The notes: generated from the letters alone by a model not told the origin. A DNA stretch of 64,000 nt from Pleurotus djamor (GCA_029747585.1 JAPEVF010000011.1:1-64000); one strand, 5' to 3'; counted from the first letter of the stretch, positions 33,648-46,702 are shown. Numbers and translations are program-made.

Positions 33648-35277
33648 ATGGGTCGCTGGAGCAACGTCGCACGCGTCTCTGCTCCCTCACTCCTCGGTCA
33701 AGATGAAATCCACCGCATCTTCTCTGTGGTTGGCGAGATGTACGCATGAACAATTGAATGTGCTTTCAGGGTATGCGCTGATAACGAACACCAAATAGAC
33801 ATGCTTTGCATCCATCCGAGCCTGGAAGCGGTGACAAGGAGACCAAGCAAATATTCATCGAGTTCTCTCAGGACTCGGGCGCGACCAACGCGCTCGCTCT
33901 GCACCAAGTGTTGCCCAACTTCCACATCCGCAGCATTGACGGTGACCCTGTTCTTCTTGAACAATACCGCATGGCCATGGCTGTGACGCGTCGGGGCGCT
34001 GTACGCGACCCACCTGCCCAGCCTAATCAACATGATGACCCACCAAATCCAAGTAGCAGTAGCGGAGAGCTGATTCAGCCGAAAGTAGACCCATCTGCGT
34101 TTGAAACTACTTCAGATGCAATCAATCAAGGTGCTGCATCTAATTCAAGCACACCTGCTAACGAGTCGAAGCAGTCTCTCACACCAACGGTTCCGAGCAA
34201 CGGTGCTGGTGTCTCCGGCGAACCTTCACAACTCTCTTTGACAAATCAAGAGAAGAAATCACGACCATCTCCCTCCATCGCGTTTTCACTGGACGCCCAA
34301 ATATCAGTCACTTTCCACGGTGAAACATTCTGCTATGATCTGAACATTGTTCAGAACGACCACCAGCCTATCATCGAGCTCCTCAAACTCTCCAGCGGTG
34401 ATCCTGGTACATGGATGACCGCTGCAGCGTACTACCGTCGTAATGGCAACCCAAAGAGCTCGATGGCCGTCTTAACGGCAATGATTGATTGTATGTGTTA
34501 CACTCGTTGATATATATAACATTGAACGCGGGGCCTGATTTTCCGGTCGCATTCACAGCAATGAAGCAGCTGAACATCCAAGAAGAGCACCTACGCCCTG
34601 TCTACCTCATGCTTTCCGGCTGTGAAACAGATTTGGCGAAGTCAGCCAAGACGCAAGCTGTTGTAGACCAAGTTATCGTCGCACAGCATTACGAACAGTC
34701 CAAGACATGGCTGCAAAAAGTCTATGGAGTCGACATCCCAGGGAAAAACACAAACGCACGACCCAAATCCCCCATGACGAAGCAGCCCTCACCACAGACT
34801 GCCCCACAAGACCATAATGATACCAATCCCCCGTCGTCTTCGCAAACGCCGACGCCGACGCATATACCCAAATCCCTCCCTCTTCGTTTACGCCTCGACC
34901 CTGAAAACATCCCTCCCCTTATCATCGAGGACACATGCCCCCTCGACGCTCGCGGACCGAATAACGGTCCCTTACTCGCAGTCCAACGCGCCAAGCGTCG
35001 ATTAGAAGAAGACTGCATCCACGAACGTGAACAACGCCGTCGACTCGAACGCGAACTTAAAGCCGTCACACGCGAAAGAGACGTCGCTCTAAGAACCGGC
35101 GACCGAATGAGGTTGATCATCAAAGATGAATACGACGGGAGGAAAAAGGCAGAGGCCGCACTGAAGAAGGAAACGGAGAAACGCCTCGCGATTCCTTCTA
35201 TCGAGACCTTGGCTCAAATCCTGCATCGGGCGGCACAAGCTGGGGAGGAGGCCTCGCGTACACCGGAAAAGCGCTGA
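33648..35277 (+). CDS. Hypothetical agaricomycete protein with C-terminal coiled coil
   Basis: Three exons: 33648 to about 33735, then about 33800 to about 34489, then about 34559-35277. Protein of about 500 aa. The N-terminal domain has GRWSNVARVSAPSLLGQDE and HALHPSEPGSGDKETKQIF. A Ser/Pro-rich linker follows, then a TPR-like helical segment (SSGDPGTWMTAAAYYRRNGN, MAVLTAMIDAMKQLNIQEEH, RPVYLMLSGCETDLAKSAK). A Pro-rich linker leads to a strongly charged coiled coil (AVQRAKRRLEEDCIHEREQ, RRRLERELKAVTRERDVAL). I recognise the type, a lineage-restricted basidiomycete family, but know of no function. Exons join in frame across both introns, and no second gene fits the locus. Confidence 0.72.
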
Positions 35278-35637
35278 ATTGAACTGAATTGTATTAGTGT
35301 ATTTTTCTTTTTCTTTTCCTCTTTCTTCTTTCAGGCGGATTGGACATAGAAACGGATTCACGAATGCTTGCATGTATTTTTAGAACCGCCTAAAAATAGA
35401 CTTCCTCATAAGTTAGGAGTCAGGGATAAGTAGCTGTACAGTTTACGCCGGAGAATTCCGGCCCCCACTGAACTTTGTATTGACGGTGGGGGTCAACAGG
35501 AGCAAATAACTAGCCCGCCAGGTGAGTCGATAGAGTGATTGTCTTCATCGCCGTCGCACACGCTGACCTCCGTCTCTCGACTTTCTTTGCCATCGTAACT
35601 CGCGTTTTGCAGCGCTTCCTCAAGACACCATCAAAAC
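35278..35637. other. RPS5 upstream region
   Basis: 360 bp with a pyrimidine-rich T/C block at 35303-35332 (3' flank of the hypothetical gene) and the RPS5 promoter. No gene. Confidence 0.4.
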
Positions 35638-36588
35638 ATGGCCACGACGCTGCCTAAAGACATCTCCAAACTTGGCCAGGAAGTCAAGCTCTTTGGCAAG
35701 TGGGAGACACACGAGTGAGTAGGCTGTGGCCTTTGCGTTGCTCAGGCTCGAGGTAAAGGTCTTTGTGTGCTGAACGGACTCGTCTTTGAATAGTGTTGAA
35801 GTCAAGGATATCTCCTTGACCGATTACATCCAAGTTCGCCATGCTGTTTACCTCCCCCACACCGCTGGACGCTACGCCAAGAAGCAATTCAAAAAGGCTC
35901 AGATGCCTATCGTCGAGCGTCTCGTTGACAGGTGTGACTTTATGTGGTCCACAGAAATGTATAGACCTCTCATGGTTATGCTTGTGTTAGCTTGATGATG
36001 AACGGTCGCAATAACGGCAAGAAACTCATGGCCGTCCGTATCGTCGCCCACGCATTCGAAATCATCCATCTCCTCAGCGACCAAAACCCCATCCAAGTGC
36101 GTCTGGTTCTAACAGATAAAATATAATCCTTCACTTATATACATTCCCGATCGGTCGCTAGGTTCTCGTCGATGCCATCGTCAACACCGGTCCCCGTGAA
36201 GATTCCACACGTATTGGTTCTCAGGGTACCGTCCGTCGCCAGGCCGTCGATGTTTCCCCCCTCCGCCGTGTCAACCAAGCCATCTCACTGCTGACCATCG
36301 GCGTAAGCATCCATCCCCTTGCCAAAATACAAATACCCTATTCGATCGCATCCTGATCTGTTTCTTGCAGACACGCGAATCCGCCTTCCGCAACGTCAAA
36401 TCCATCGCTGAATGCTTGGCTGACGAACTCATCAACGCCGCCAAGGGATCCTCAAACTCCTACGCCATCAAGGTAAATCTTACTCCCTCTCTCAATATTT
36501 CTCCTTATCATGAAATTCTCATCTCACCGATTTCCTTTTTCAACAGAAAAAGGACGAATTGGAGCGTGTCGCCAAGTCCAATCGGTAA
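35638..36588 (+). CDS. RPS5: 40S ribosomal protein S5 (uS7)
   Basis: Small-subunit ribosomal protein near the mRNA exit and E site. Six exons: 35638-35714, 35794-35931, 35991-36096, 36162-36302, 36371-36472 and 36547-36588. The total of 606 nt gives 201 aa. Strong landmarks: [120 protein letters not shown] and the usual ending [13 protein letters not shown]. Residue order and length are as in other fungi. None of the introns shows box C/D or H/ACA snoRNA features on reading. Confidence 0.97.
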
Positions 36589-38284
36589 AAAGTCTTTACT
36601 TTCTTGGTCCGGAGGCTGGCGTGCATCCGCCGAACGGGTTAGTTGGCGATGTATACATTTTGCATTTTGCTGTCTTATTCCCTCTCAACGATATGTATGT
36701 TATGCCGAATGTATATGTTCCATGCATCTCATTTCGTATGTTCTTCCCTTTCATGATCACTTCTACACCTGGATGGATCATCGAGCCGCCCCTTGAGTTA
36801 ATGGACGCCGTGATGAATCCCTGAGGCAAATTACTGCTTCGTGCACGCACTCGTGGAAGGAAGGGCTGATATATGAATGGATGATAATTACAACTACATG
36901 AAAGAAGTAATAACGCTACGGATTCTTCGGACAGGGATAAAAGCTGGGTACTTATCGGATATGCAAAGAAAGATGTAGATGAAATGCAACAAAGAGCAGG
37001 GATACAAAGCTGGTAGGCGGGGATTGCCCTGATGGGAAGGCAGAGGAAGATGAAAACAAAGAAATAAGTAAGCGATTTACATGTACAAAGCTGCTGGGGA
37101 GACAGGAATTACGACGCTAGATGAAGTATTAAACTAAGTTGATCTGTATCATGATGGAATCTATGGAAAAATGGGGGGAAACAAAATGGCTGTCAAGGCG
37201 TGCGCGGAAATGTTAAAGGCGTGTAACCCATCAAACAAAACACCAGGAATAGCAGGGAATGAGGAGCTCTGAGGAACGTAAGCTACCAAAAGAGTTCGCG
37301 GAACACCTCAAATCGGGGTATGGTATGAGGAAATAGAAACACCTGGGGCCGAGCAAACGCAGGAATTCAAGCGGACAACGTCCAGCCCCATGACATTGAC
37401 ACACCGCAAAAACGAATGATGAGTGTCAATGTTGCGCTATTGTCCGAACCCAAAAACGGAGGAAAGATTGCCTTGTCCCCAAAAATAACTTAGGGTATGA
37501 GGCTTGACCGTGGCTACCGAGAGAGATGATGAGAAGGTAGGGTGGAAGAGAGCTTCTCCATCTCATAGGCTTGGAACTATCAAGTGGATCGAACAGCCCT
37601 CTTGCTCCGAGTGCCAACGCGAGTTATATTGGGAAGGCAAGGGGAGAGAGATATGGTGTATGGTATTGCTACGACAGAGTTACAGAGCAAGGGAGACCGA
37701 GTAGACAATGCCAACTAGAGGGTAGCGAACGCCACCCACGGTGGAAATGCGGAGCCGTGGGACTGCCGGGAGGGGCAAGGGAAATCCGAGAAGGATATGG
37801 TTGAATTTGATGTGGGGGGTTGCGGGGATCTGTTCGTCCCGATCGGCACATCGAGAGAAGAGCCAATCAGTCCTGGGAGCACACCGCGAGAATGAGAGGC
37901 CTTAAGGCCTGAAGCTCGATAGCAGTACAATGTCCTGAAAATCCGGGAACTGAAAAATCCAAGGGAAACATCCAATACAGCGAGAAGGTTATGAGGGTCC
38001 GAAGGAGGTAGCCAGGATTGCACGTCAGACTGGCACAAGCTTGGATTATTCGCTTGCCTCAAGGCCATGTGTTGGTATTTTGTTATCTTCGTGAACGTCT
38101 GAACCTTTCGGAGCAATACCGAAAAGTGATAGGATGAAGACTGTAGCCTGTGGGAGTTGCAACCAGGTGCTGCTGGGGATAATCGCGCGCAGAGAAGACT
38201 CGGAAGGGCGATAGTGCTGAGGGTATGAGTGTGGCAGAATGCAAACGTCCAGAGAGGGACAGCCAGCTGCCCACGCGGTGGCTA
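36589..38284. other. 1.7 kb convergent intergenic, no gene recognised
   Basis: Between the stop codons of RPS5 and the convergent hypothetical gene. Open frames are short and overlap on both strands without motifs. No tRNA-like cloverleaf, repeat array or transposon end was seen. It may carry long 3' UTRs or a noncoding RNA. Confidence 0.45.
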
Positions 38285-40199
38285 TCACCTCCTACTCTTC
38301 TCTTCTCCTGGTTCGGGCTTCGGCACTACACCAGCGAGACCCGTATATCCATACGCTTTCCCAAATTCGACAATCATGGCTTTTCCCATCAGACAAACCC
38401 AGCCTAGACCTTCGCCACTGATGCTATGTCCTGGCCAGAAAAGTTCGCCGTCCTCATCCTCAAACTCGGGCTCGTACTCCTCGTTAGAGTTCAGGGTACT
38501 GTGGGCCATTCGTGCGTAAGTGTGTGGGAAGTGCTTCCGAACAATAGGCAGATTAAGCATCGAATTTGTGAGGGATAGTAGCGACGACGAGGCGCTTATC
38601 ATCATTACAAGATCCGTCATTTCTTGAACAAATGGAGGCGAGACCGTACTGGTGACTGAAGCCATGGCCTTTACGACGTGCGGAGGTATCGATTTGTAGT
38701 TATTCCTCATTGATTCGGGGAGGAAGCCGTGTGGTATAAGGGGCTGCGGATTAGAGGATGGAGGGTGACGGTTGTGCATCGAATTAGATTGTTGGTTGGA
38801 AGGGCCATGTGTTGATGAACGGCCAGAACTACCTGAGTTGTTCGTAGGGGTAGAGTTAGCGCTGCTCGCTGTAGCAATGCTAGCGGGGGATGGAAGCATT
38901 GGAGGGGTAGATTGGTGGACGCTCGAAGGCAGCAGTCCGGTACCACTAGCTCCAGAAGGATTAGCCTTAGCTTCACGAGCGGCAGCCATCATGTTAGCGG
39001 ACATCTCCTGGTGGATACGCTTAACCTCTGTTCCTGGTGACATCTTGCAACTGTACACCATTTTGCGAGAGAGGATATATCCTTCAATCATGAATCTATG
39101 GGACACAAGGGGGGTAAACAATCATCGATCGACACAGAAAGGAAGACCCGCTTACATGAGGCCTTGTAATGCCCGTTCTGCGTCACTGTAACCATCCTCT
39201 GCGCCCCATTTATGCTTACACCACTTCAAAAATGGATCCATGGTCGCCCATGTACTCATATCGCAATTTCGCCGACCGAAGTCCTTAACCCAAGTTGAAT
39301 AAGTAAAACAGACCAAAGCGTCCAGGAGCTCAAGCCGGGCTATGAGACCTCCATGTTTATGATATGGGGAATTTGGCGGTGGAGGGTTGGGCAAAGGGCG
39401 GTACTCTTTGTGGGTCGAAGGGTAAGTTGACCAGAAGCGAGAATCACCCGAGTACTTGAGCATACGGCCATGCTTGTGGAACTTGTCATGTAGCTCGTCG
39501 AAATAACGTGTCGATGATGGGCGTCCTCGCCTAGGTCGGTGGATGGGGGTGAAGCTCGAGATTGGGTCGAGGTCGGCGGTAGACAGGGTGGTTGCCGATT
39601 CGGCAGCCAGACCGCGAGAAACGGCCGGAGTTGATGAGGATGTCGAAGCTGAGGTCGATGCGACTGGAGCCATCTCCTCAGGGACTTCACCGTCCTCGCG
39701 AGCTTCGGGTATCGGCGGATTATTCGAGCGAGGGGTTGGTGCCTGGCCATGGGAGCCGCTGCTGCTCGCAACACTGCTGGTGGATGACGAAGGNCGGTGT
39801 TGGGGATTCAACCTCTCATGAGCGGNATGTGAAGGCCTCTCTGAGGTTCTGGGACGCTTAGAGTCATGATATTCATTAAGCGAGTCGGATTTGCGTTTTG
39901 TAGGTGGGGCTGGGGACGACGAGCGCGAAGCTGGGGGGGACGGTGGTAGGGTGGGAGGGAGAGGCGCAGAAAGGGGCCCCAGGATCTGTGGGACGGTGAG
40001 GCGGCGGTATGTGGGAAGGGCTGTGGGCGACGTACCTCGAGATGCCTGAGGAGTTGTTCTCTAGTCCATCTGCTAACACAGATAGGATGGGAGTGTGAGA
40101 GAGGAGCTGGGGATGGAGTGGTGGCAAGGAAGATAGTTACCGCTTCTTGAGCTTGAAGGTCTTTGACGCTGTCGACGACGATGACGACGACGAAGCCAT
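38285..40199 (-). CDS. Hypothetical nuclear-type protein with conserved helical core
   Basis: Not recognised. Exon 1 (ATG 40199) encodes a Ser run (MASSSSSSSTASKTFKLKKR), followed by RRWTREQLLRHLE on a tiny exon. A Pro/Ser-rich part with KRKSDSLNEYHDSKRPRTSE (likely NLS) comes next. The core is rich in aromatic and conserved-looking residues: TRYFDELHDKFHKHGRMLKY, DSRFWSTYPSTHKEYRPLPN, LLDALVCFTYSTWVKDFGRR, WATMDPFLKWCKHKWG and ALQGLMFMIEGYILSRKMVY. It is followed by a disordered linker and VVKAMASVTSTVSPPFVQEM, and ends in an acidic patch (EEYEPEFEDEDGELFWPGH) and KPEPGEEKSRR. The total is about 580 aa. The helical core loosely recalls the AF4/FMR2 C-terminal homology region, but this is only an impression. 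Ns lie at 39794 and 39826. Confidence 0.72.
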
Positions 40200-42950
40200 C
40201 GAGGGATGCGATGGTGGTGGTCAAGAAGAGAGAGTGCGAGAGAAGCTGTGGCCAGCGCAACAATGAAGGTCACCGGTCACTTACTATTCGCTCAGGGTGT
40301 CACGCGGAAGCAGAAATCAGAAAAGGAAATTGCGAGAAATGTTTGGGCCCGGACAGCCACTAAATTAAATTGGACAGTTTCGTCCCAATTTCGTCTGTCC
40401 GTTGTCCTCGTCGTCGCTGGCGTTGCTGCTGTTATATTATTCAACGTCGCCGCCGTCGTCAACACACCCCTGGTCGCCGTCGTCGTGCATAGTGCTCAAG
40501 GAGAATATCCACCGTACAAAACTCGTGCATCCACACTCCGGCACTTGCCAGGCCTTGGATAATATCATCGCTCCGGACCGTCCACGGGTGCACACATTGC
40601 CCAGGAAGAATGCAGCCTTGACCTTCCTAGGACGCTCTTGAGGCCTTTTGTACAATTGCCTTCCCAAAGTTTCTTGTCTTGTCCACTCCGTTTTCCCATC
40701 GTACAAGGCACCTCAAACTGAAACAGCTGTCCTCAAGCGGATAGCCTAACCAATAGTTCGGACTAGTTGCTACGTTTAATAATTGTGAACACAACAGGAC
40801 GGACGCCCGTTGCTGTCAGGCTCCGGAACAGGCCCTCGTCCACAAGTCTCGGTGCACAAGGTCATTGAACGTTCCCAAATACCTCACCGTAATGACCACC
40901 ACCCAAACTTTTCGGAGGAACTTCTACTGCGTGTAGCGTTTCATTAATACTACCGCCAAATTGGTTACTTATCGTGCAGTTATCCGTGGATCAACCAACA
41001 ATCTCTCAGTGATAGGCAGTTATCTACCACTTCTATCCGTACTCGTGGCGCAGCTTCCCCATTACCCCAAGCCACTCTGCAGATGAGTTTTGCTTCATGT
41101 GAGCAAGGAACGAGGAACTCTTTCTAAATACCTTACACCCCTAGGCAAGCCTACAACCCCATTATAGAGCTACCCTGTACCCTCCCTTTTTTATCCATCT
41201 AACCTAGGTCAAGTAAGTTACAGTGTTTTCCACCATCATCGGACCTCTCCGCATCTGGAGCCAACAATACTTGTTTCTATATTCTGCAATCCCCTCGGTA
41301 CAGCACAGACTCACGGCGAAGATGTATGTGCGAGCTTAACGGCGCGTAGCCATTACCTTCGCGGTGATAGCTTCAAGCTTGAAGCTCGAGAGCCGAGCTG
41401 GTCCGATGTCAGCGCCAGCCCGAACTTCTCTTCGAAGGACTGATATCATATAAACTCCCTTCCCGAAAATCACCCACGAATAGCTCACTTCGCAAGAATT
41501 CTCCTCATGCCTCCTAAATGCTCCTGATGAAGCTCCTAGATCTGCCAACAACAATGAAACGTCCTAAACAACCTCACCCGTGCCCCCTTTGCGCAGACGC
41601 GGTGCAAACTACTCACCGGAATGGGTACGCTATGCCCGACGCCGTTTGGCATGTTTCGAGCTCCACGGTTCCAGTCCCCATCCACAGATTTCTCCGGAAA
41701 GCTCGCTTCCACCATAATTCCCATGATCGACTGTTACCCATCAATGCATACCGTGGTATACATAACGTCCGGTACGCACGCGGGATAACCTGCTGATATA
41801 TCTGGGCGAATGAAGACGCTGCGTTTAGGTATATTATAGATCCCGATGACATGGTCGGGTACACTCTTTCCAGCGCCGCCAGCAGTGTCGACAGATAGCG
41901 TAGTTTTACCACTAACGAAAAGCATGCGTAGCCAACGTTGAGTCGATCATAATGCATCAGGCCTCAGGACGTGTTGTCCAACGCTAGACGATGCAAGCAT
42001 CGACGATACGTATCTCGACTTTCCCAAATCGGCGCAATTAACCGAGCCTGGCCTGCGGCCTGAGGACCGGGGCATTCGGCGTCCCTTCCTCCCGTTCCTC
42101 TTGTACCCATACACGAGGTCTTTATAAACTTCCAGGGGATCATAGTGTGGGCACCCTTGGGCACCACCGTCCATTGAGCTGAGGCGTCCAGTTATCGCAT
42201 TGACTCCAAGTTCGTAGCATTGAAACGTTGGAGCCTCGCTCGAAGTACTTTTACCTGAGCTCCGGAAGCGTGCCTGACGGTCGGTTCCCTTGACCGAACC
42301 TATTCATTTAACATCCCATAAATCCTCTAAGTCCGAACCCGCAAGGGTACCATGACCGCTGTTCTTGGGCTGATGTAAACATCGAACAGAAAAAATCCAC
42401 ACTAAAACACAATCCATGACTTTCCTCTTGTTTCGTCGCCATAACTGCAGTGCTCATGCTGTCCCCCAACGTATCAAGCAAATATTTTAATTTCACCACA
42501 TTCGCAACCACATCAAAGACACAAAACGCATAGATTCTTGTCGATCGGGTGGGAAAACGTGGGATGGGTGAGAGACCTGATGCAGATGTGACTTGCTGAT
42601 GATGGATCACGCATTCATGGATGATGGGAAGTTTCGAAATAGATCTATGTCCCGAACAAGTAAAAAAGGAATAAAGGGAGAAAAACGTTCATCTCCCTTT
42701 CTCCGGTCATATGTCGTACGTCGTACGGCCACGGCCCACGGAGAAATGGATGCAGAATTTCCCATGTCAAGCTTCGAGCTAAGTTCTCTGCCTTACTGAT
42801 GGGTATGTGTATATCGTCATCTATCTACTTTTAGACATTGCGGTGGTCGTTTCGTCCAGCTGACGGCCTATCATCTACTCAGCTCTGGTTGGTGGTTGGG
42901 AGAAATTTCCACCTCCAGGGTACCTCTCGCAGATATTATTTCCCACCTGA

Positions 42951-42966
42951 TCATCATCATCATCAT
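42951..42966 (+). repeat. CAT trinucleotide repeat
   Basis: Five consecutive TCA/CAT units in the gene-free stretch. Confidence 0.8.
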
Positions 42967-44212
42967 GACTGGCCCATGGGTACCGTGACGATCATCCTGC
43001 TATCCCAAGTTGAAGTCATACCCACATAACCCGTCGACATCATTATCCTATAAACAAAGAAGCGGATGAACCTTTGTCAGTGCTAAATTGTCGGAATTTC
43101 TCTCGGATGAGCTCGAAGCTATCAAGGTGGGACGTACCACACCGTATGCATATGCACAAATTCAACCCATCCATATGGCACCATCTTTTGATCCATATCT
43201 CTATCTATTTCGGAAAGCGGGGAAACAAGCAAAAACCTTCAATTCAACGCAAGAATGTGGCTCTGACTCTAGCTTTGGACCCACATCCTTCGAGGCTTGA
43301 GATAGCTTTGATGATTGATGACTACTGCTGACTGTGAGCCTCTCTACCGCAATCCTCATACGCAATCCTGACTTCCGATGACTGGAACAGGTAGTGATAG
43401 GAGCTTAGGGGCTCTGAATCGCGACCACGTGCTAGCGGGGAGCAGCGTGCTCAGTCGTGCTCAGCGTGATCCTATTATCCTCCATGGAGAAAGAGTCGAC
43501 GAAGCGAGGGACGGATCTCTTAGAGCACTTCAGATAGCGGAGGAGTCACAAATCTACTGCTGAGCGTGGTTCGACGCAGCCGTAGCTACAGCTACTCATG
43601 ACGATCTTTGTTAGATATGCCCGATAGACGTCTGCACATTACGTGAGGAGACCGCAGACGTGATAAACACAAAGGCAAAAGCTCAGCAGATCGCAGAGGT
43701 CCAGGAATGTTGGACGAACGTGGATTTGCTTCCGGCACTATTTATTTCAAATTGACACGATCACGTGTTTGTCACGTAAACGCGGCATGCCCTGAATCAC
43801 ATCGGAAATGATCGATTGGTCTTGGCCCATACGAAATCAAAAGTCAAAAGCATCCACCAGACCAACAACGTGTAAAAGCCATATCACTGTATTGATATAG
43901 GGATAAAGTTACTGGTGACAAGATAGTAATGGAAAGGAGTAGGAAAGAAAGACTATAGATACTGTGGTTTCCCTTGTGGAGGGGTAAAGTACACGTACAC
44001 TTACACCAATGGATACAATCGCTGGTGTACAATTATACAACATTCGTTCCTTCTTCTCCGCAGCCCGAGGTTAAGGCAAAGCTAGTTATGGTTGTCGATG
44101 GTGCCGCGGTTGTTACAGCATACCCAAGAAAAATGAGGCCGAAGATATGAAATGGTAGTGATACAGTGCGCTGGAGAGACGCTCAGAGAGGGAGAGGGAG
44201 GGGATAGAGATA

Positions 44213-44236
44213 GATGAATGGATGAATGGATGGATA
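44213..44236 (+). repeat. GATGAATG tandem repeat
   Basis: Two perfect GATGAATG octamers and a GATGGATA variant, following a purine-rich GAGAGG tract, just beyond the stop codon of the next gene. Confidence 0.75.
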
Positions 44237-44279
44237 GAATCGTGAGGGATAGCTGGATGGAGGAAGAAATCGTAGAACG

Positions 44280-45756
44280 TTATGCTCGTATTTGGGTTTT
44301 CGTACGCCTTGATCTAGCACTCTTTTTCTTCGCGGGCTTCGTGACACCACCGTCGTCTGAAGCTTCTTCGACTGTAGGACTGGTCGACACGGAGGAAGCA
44401 GAACTGGCGCGTAATAGCCGAGCGCGAGTGCGCATACCTGTGCGGCCATTGATGAAATCGGCATCCGAATCACCCAGTGTGGTGTCATCGGCAACCGCAA
44501 AGTCAATGGCCTCTAGTTTCATCTCTCGCTCTTTGCCTTTCGCATTGGATGTATGCTCGCCGACCGCCTGTACCGCAGTTTCTACAGATAATCGGTCAAT
44601 GGACCGAGTTCGGTGACCATCGATGAGGGTTTCAGCGGATGAATGGGAGGACGAGCGGACTCGGACGCTTGTGGGAGGAAGGGGGAGGGGAGTCGCAATT
44701 TCGCTGGTTGAAGGACTGCCTGATGAGGATGATGAGGACATCAAGGGTGGGGGTGTTGCATCGGGAGTACGCTTAGGCTTCTTCACTCTACTGCTTACGC
44801 GTTGGGAAGATTGAGTTGCCTCGTGGTTAACGATGTCGGGTAAGGCAGTCAATTCGCTCTGGGGGGTTTCGGGCACTGGAGAAGGGGCACTGGAAGGAGG
44901 GTTGTCCTGTGATGAAATAGTTCCATCTTGAATCGATACTTGATGAGAGGCGTTCTGGGCAGCGGCTCGGTCTGTTGCAGTGCGCTTCGTCCTGGGACGT
45001 TTGCGAGTGGGTTCCAAGACATCAGCAACGTCATCGCCGATGTCGAGCTCTTGTGCCTCGCATAGAGCAGCAAGTTGTGCGGGTTTACGTTTCCTGAGGT
45101 TTGGAATCCTGGCGGGAGATTTGACTTTGGGTGGGACGAGGATGGCGTACCACGGCTCTTCTTCGAATCGATGACGGTACCCACTTCCATGAACCTGACT
45201 GAGGACGGACAAGTATTCTGCGGTACCATTCCAGCTGGTCTTCTTGCAGTCTATAAGCTGAGGTTGATGCACTGTAATTCGGGGAAAGCGAGAGCGGGGG
45301 TAAGGATTCGTGCAGTGTGAGGGAGTGGGGGTGGGAGATGTACTCACGGCATATCCTGTTGACGAGCTCTGCTGTTTCACGTTTCTTGTCGTCGCTCCAG
45401 AAAAGCCAGTGTACTGGGGATTCGGGATGGTAGAAGAGTTCGAGTGCAGCTAACGCCAGGAGGGGTTCGGGTAGAGTCGTTGGCAGACGCAAGGTCGCCT
45501 GAGCCTCCAAGATGTACGCCCGAAGCTTGGGGTGATCTGCGGTGTATACGATATTCGAGCCATACAGCCAGACGCCTTGCTGTATCTTTCGCCTTGGCTG
45601 TAGATACGATGGCTGGGATGGAAGGGGGGCTGGAGGGATATCCAGAGTTCGGGGCGGTGGGACTGGGCATTGGGGATCGTCGCGGGTTGAGGAGATAGGG
45701 AATTGCTGGCTGTGGGAGACATATGATGGTTCGTACTCGAAGAATGTATCGTCCAT
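44280..45756 (-). CDS. Hypothetical disordered basidiomycete protein
   Basis: Two exons, 45348-45756 and 44280-45271, joined in frame (ICL/HQPQLIDCKK); about 465 aa. The N-terminal quarter looks folded: GVWLYGSNIVYTADHPKLRA, YILEAQATLRLPTTLPEPLL, LFYHPESPVHWLFWSDDKKR. After the junction come LIDCKKTSWNGTAEYLSVLS and WYAILVPPKVKSPARIPNLR. The rest is low complexity with basic clusters (RKRPRTKRTA, KPAKKKSARSRRTKTQ), suggesting a nuclear protein. I do not recognise the family. The ATG at 45756 (MDDTFFEYEPSYVSHSQ) is preferred to an upstream in-frame ATG at 45795 because an N lies between them. Confidence 0.68.
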
Positions 45757-46702
45757 GGTCCTCTGAGTCCCGAAGGNAAGTGCCTCGACGAGCATATCTG
45801 GCTGGTCGGGGGTTGGGGGGTTTCTTGTGGGTGATTCTGAAGGGGGACGTGCGGGGAGGACGCTGGGGTGAATGGGGGGCGATGGGAAGGCGGGGGAGCG
45901 AGAGGACGATGGACGGCAGAGGCGGAGAAGGAGAAAGATGCAGAGAGAGAGAGAAAGAGAGAGCGACGTTATGAGAGCCTTGTGTCAAAAGCACAGGTGG
46001 CCATCGACAGACACTTGCTGTTTCCCTTTTCGGACCGGCTCTCTGGCGGGTTAGTGTCGTGGGAACCCTGCTGCCCATATCGGGAAACCCATGACGAGGT
46101 GTTGCTTTGTGCTGGTGAAAGCCTGCCCAGGTGTCTGTCACTTGCGTTATCCAGCCAGGCAACGAGCATCAACCGAGCACTTGTCTCTTTGTACCCGCAG
46201 GCCTTCAAAGAAAGTCTTCAAGCGCCAGAGCCCACCTCGTCTTTGTCTGCACTTGGGCAACGGGTTTCGTCTAAATCTTAATCCTTGGCAAGATCAGTCC
46301 CTATCTTATCCTAGATCGTCTTGCCCAATGCGTCCAACCTAAGTTGCCGGCGCCGGCCAATTCCCTCTTTCTCCCATTCCAACCACTCGCCTACGTCCAT
46401 GTCCTCCCAAAACTCCGTGGACGCGGCGGCGATGTCGTCGGGCAGTCCGACTCGCTAGAACGACGCCTTCCCACTCTGCGAAAAAAGGCGATTTGACCTC
46501 GATTCGATTTTTTCACAAGCCTGCCACAAAACCGTTGGTCAGGCGCACTCAAACGATGGGCAAAGGGCTTCGAAAGGATAGGGGTCGTCGTTTTCGTCAA
46601 CGAGCTGAATAGAATATAAGCAGCCGTACGTGCTGGCAAGTATAGATACATGTGTCCTCGATATATATCAACTCCTTACAGTAAAGTGCGAGATGTGGCG
46701 TA
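45757..46702. other. Intergenic with purine-rich tract
   Basis: Includes a GA-rich tract at about 45910-45964 (GAGAGAGAGAGAAAGAGAGAG). Open frames on the plus strand here are driven by this composition. It lies between the 5' end of the disordered gene and the 3' end of the velvet gene, both on the minus strand. Confidence 0.45.

Larger units (their letters stand above)
40200..44279. other. 4.1 kb gene-free stretch
   Basis: No open frame has family motifs or joins sensibly through introns. There are no terminal inverted repeats, LTRs or transposase motifs. It contains small simple repeats near its end and the tandem GTCGTACGTCGTACGG at about 42713-42728. It is the longest empty stretch in an otherwise compact region. 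Confidence 0.5.

Noticed and set aside
35715..36546. snoRNA in RPS5 introns
   Set aside because: No intron combines box C (RTGATGA) with box D (CTGA), or H and ACA boxes, at suitable spacing.
40206..40562. Plus-strand 118-codon frame with a hydrophobic run (SVVLVVAGVAAVILF)
   Set aside because: It comes from GTCGTC-type repeats antisense to and upstream of the hypothetical gene; no ATG with context and no family resemblance.
45868..46281. Plus-strand 137-codon frame
   Set aside because: It is produced by the GA-rich tract; residues are mostly Arg/Glu/Lys repeats with no conserved part.
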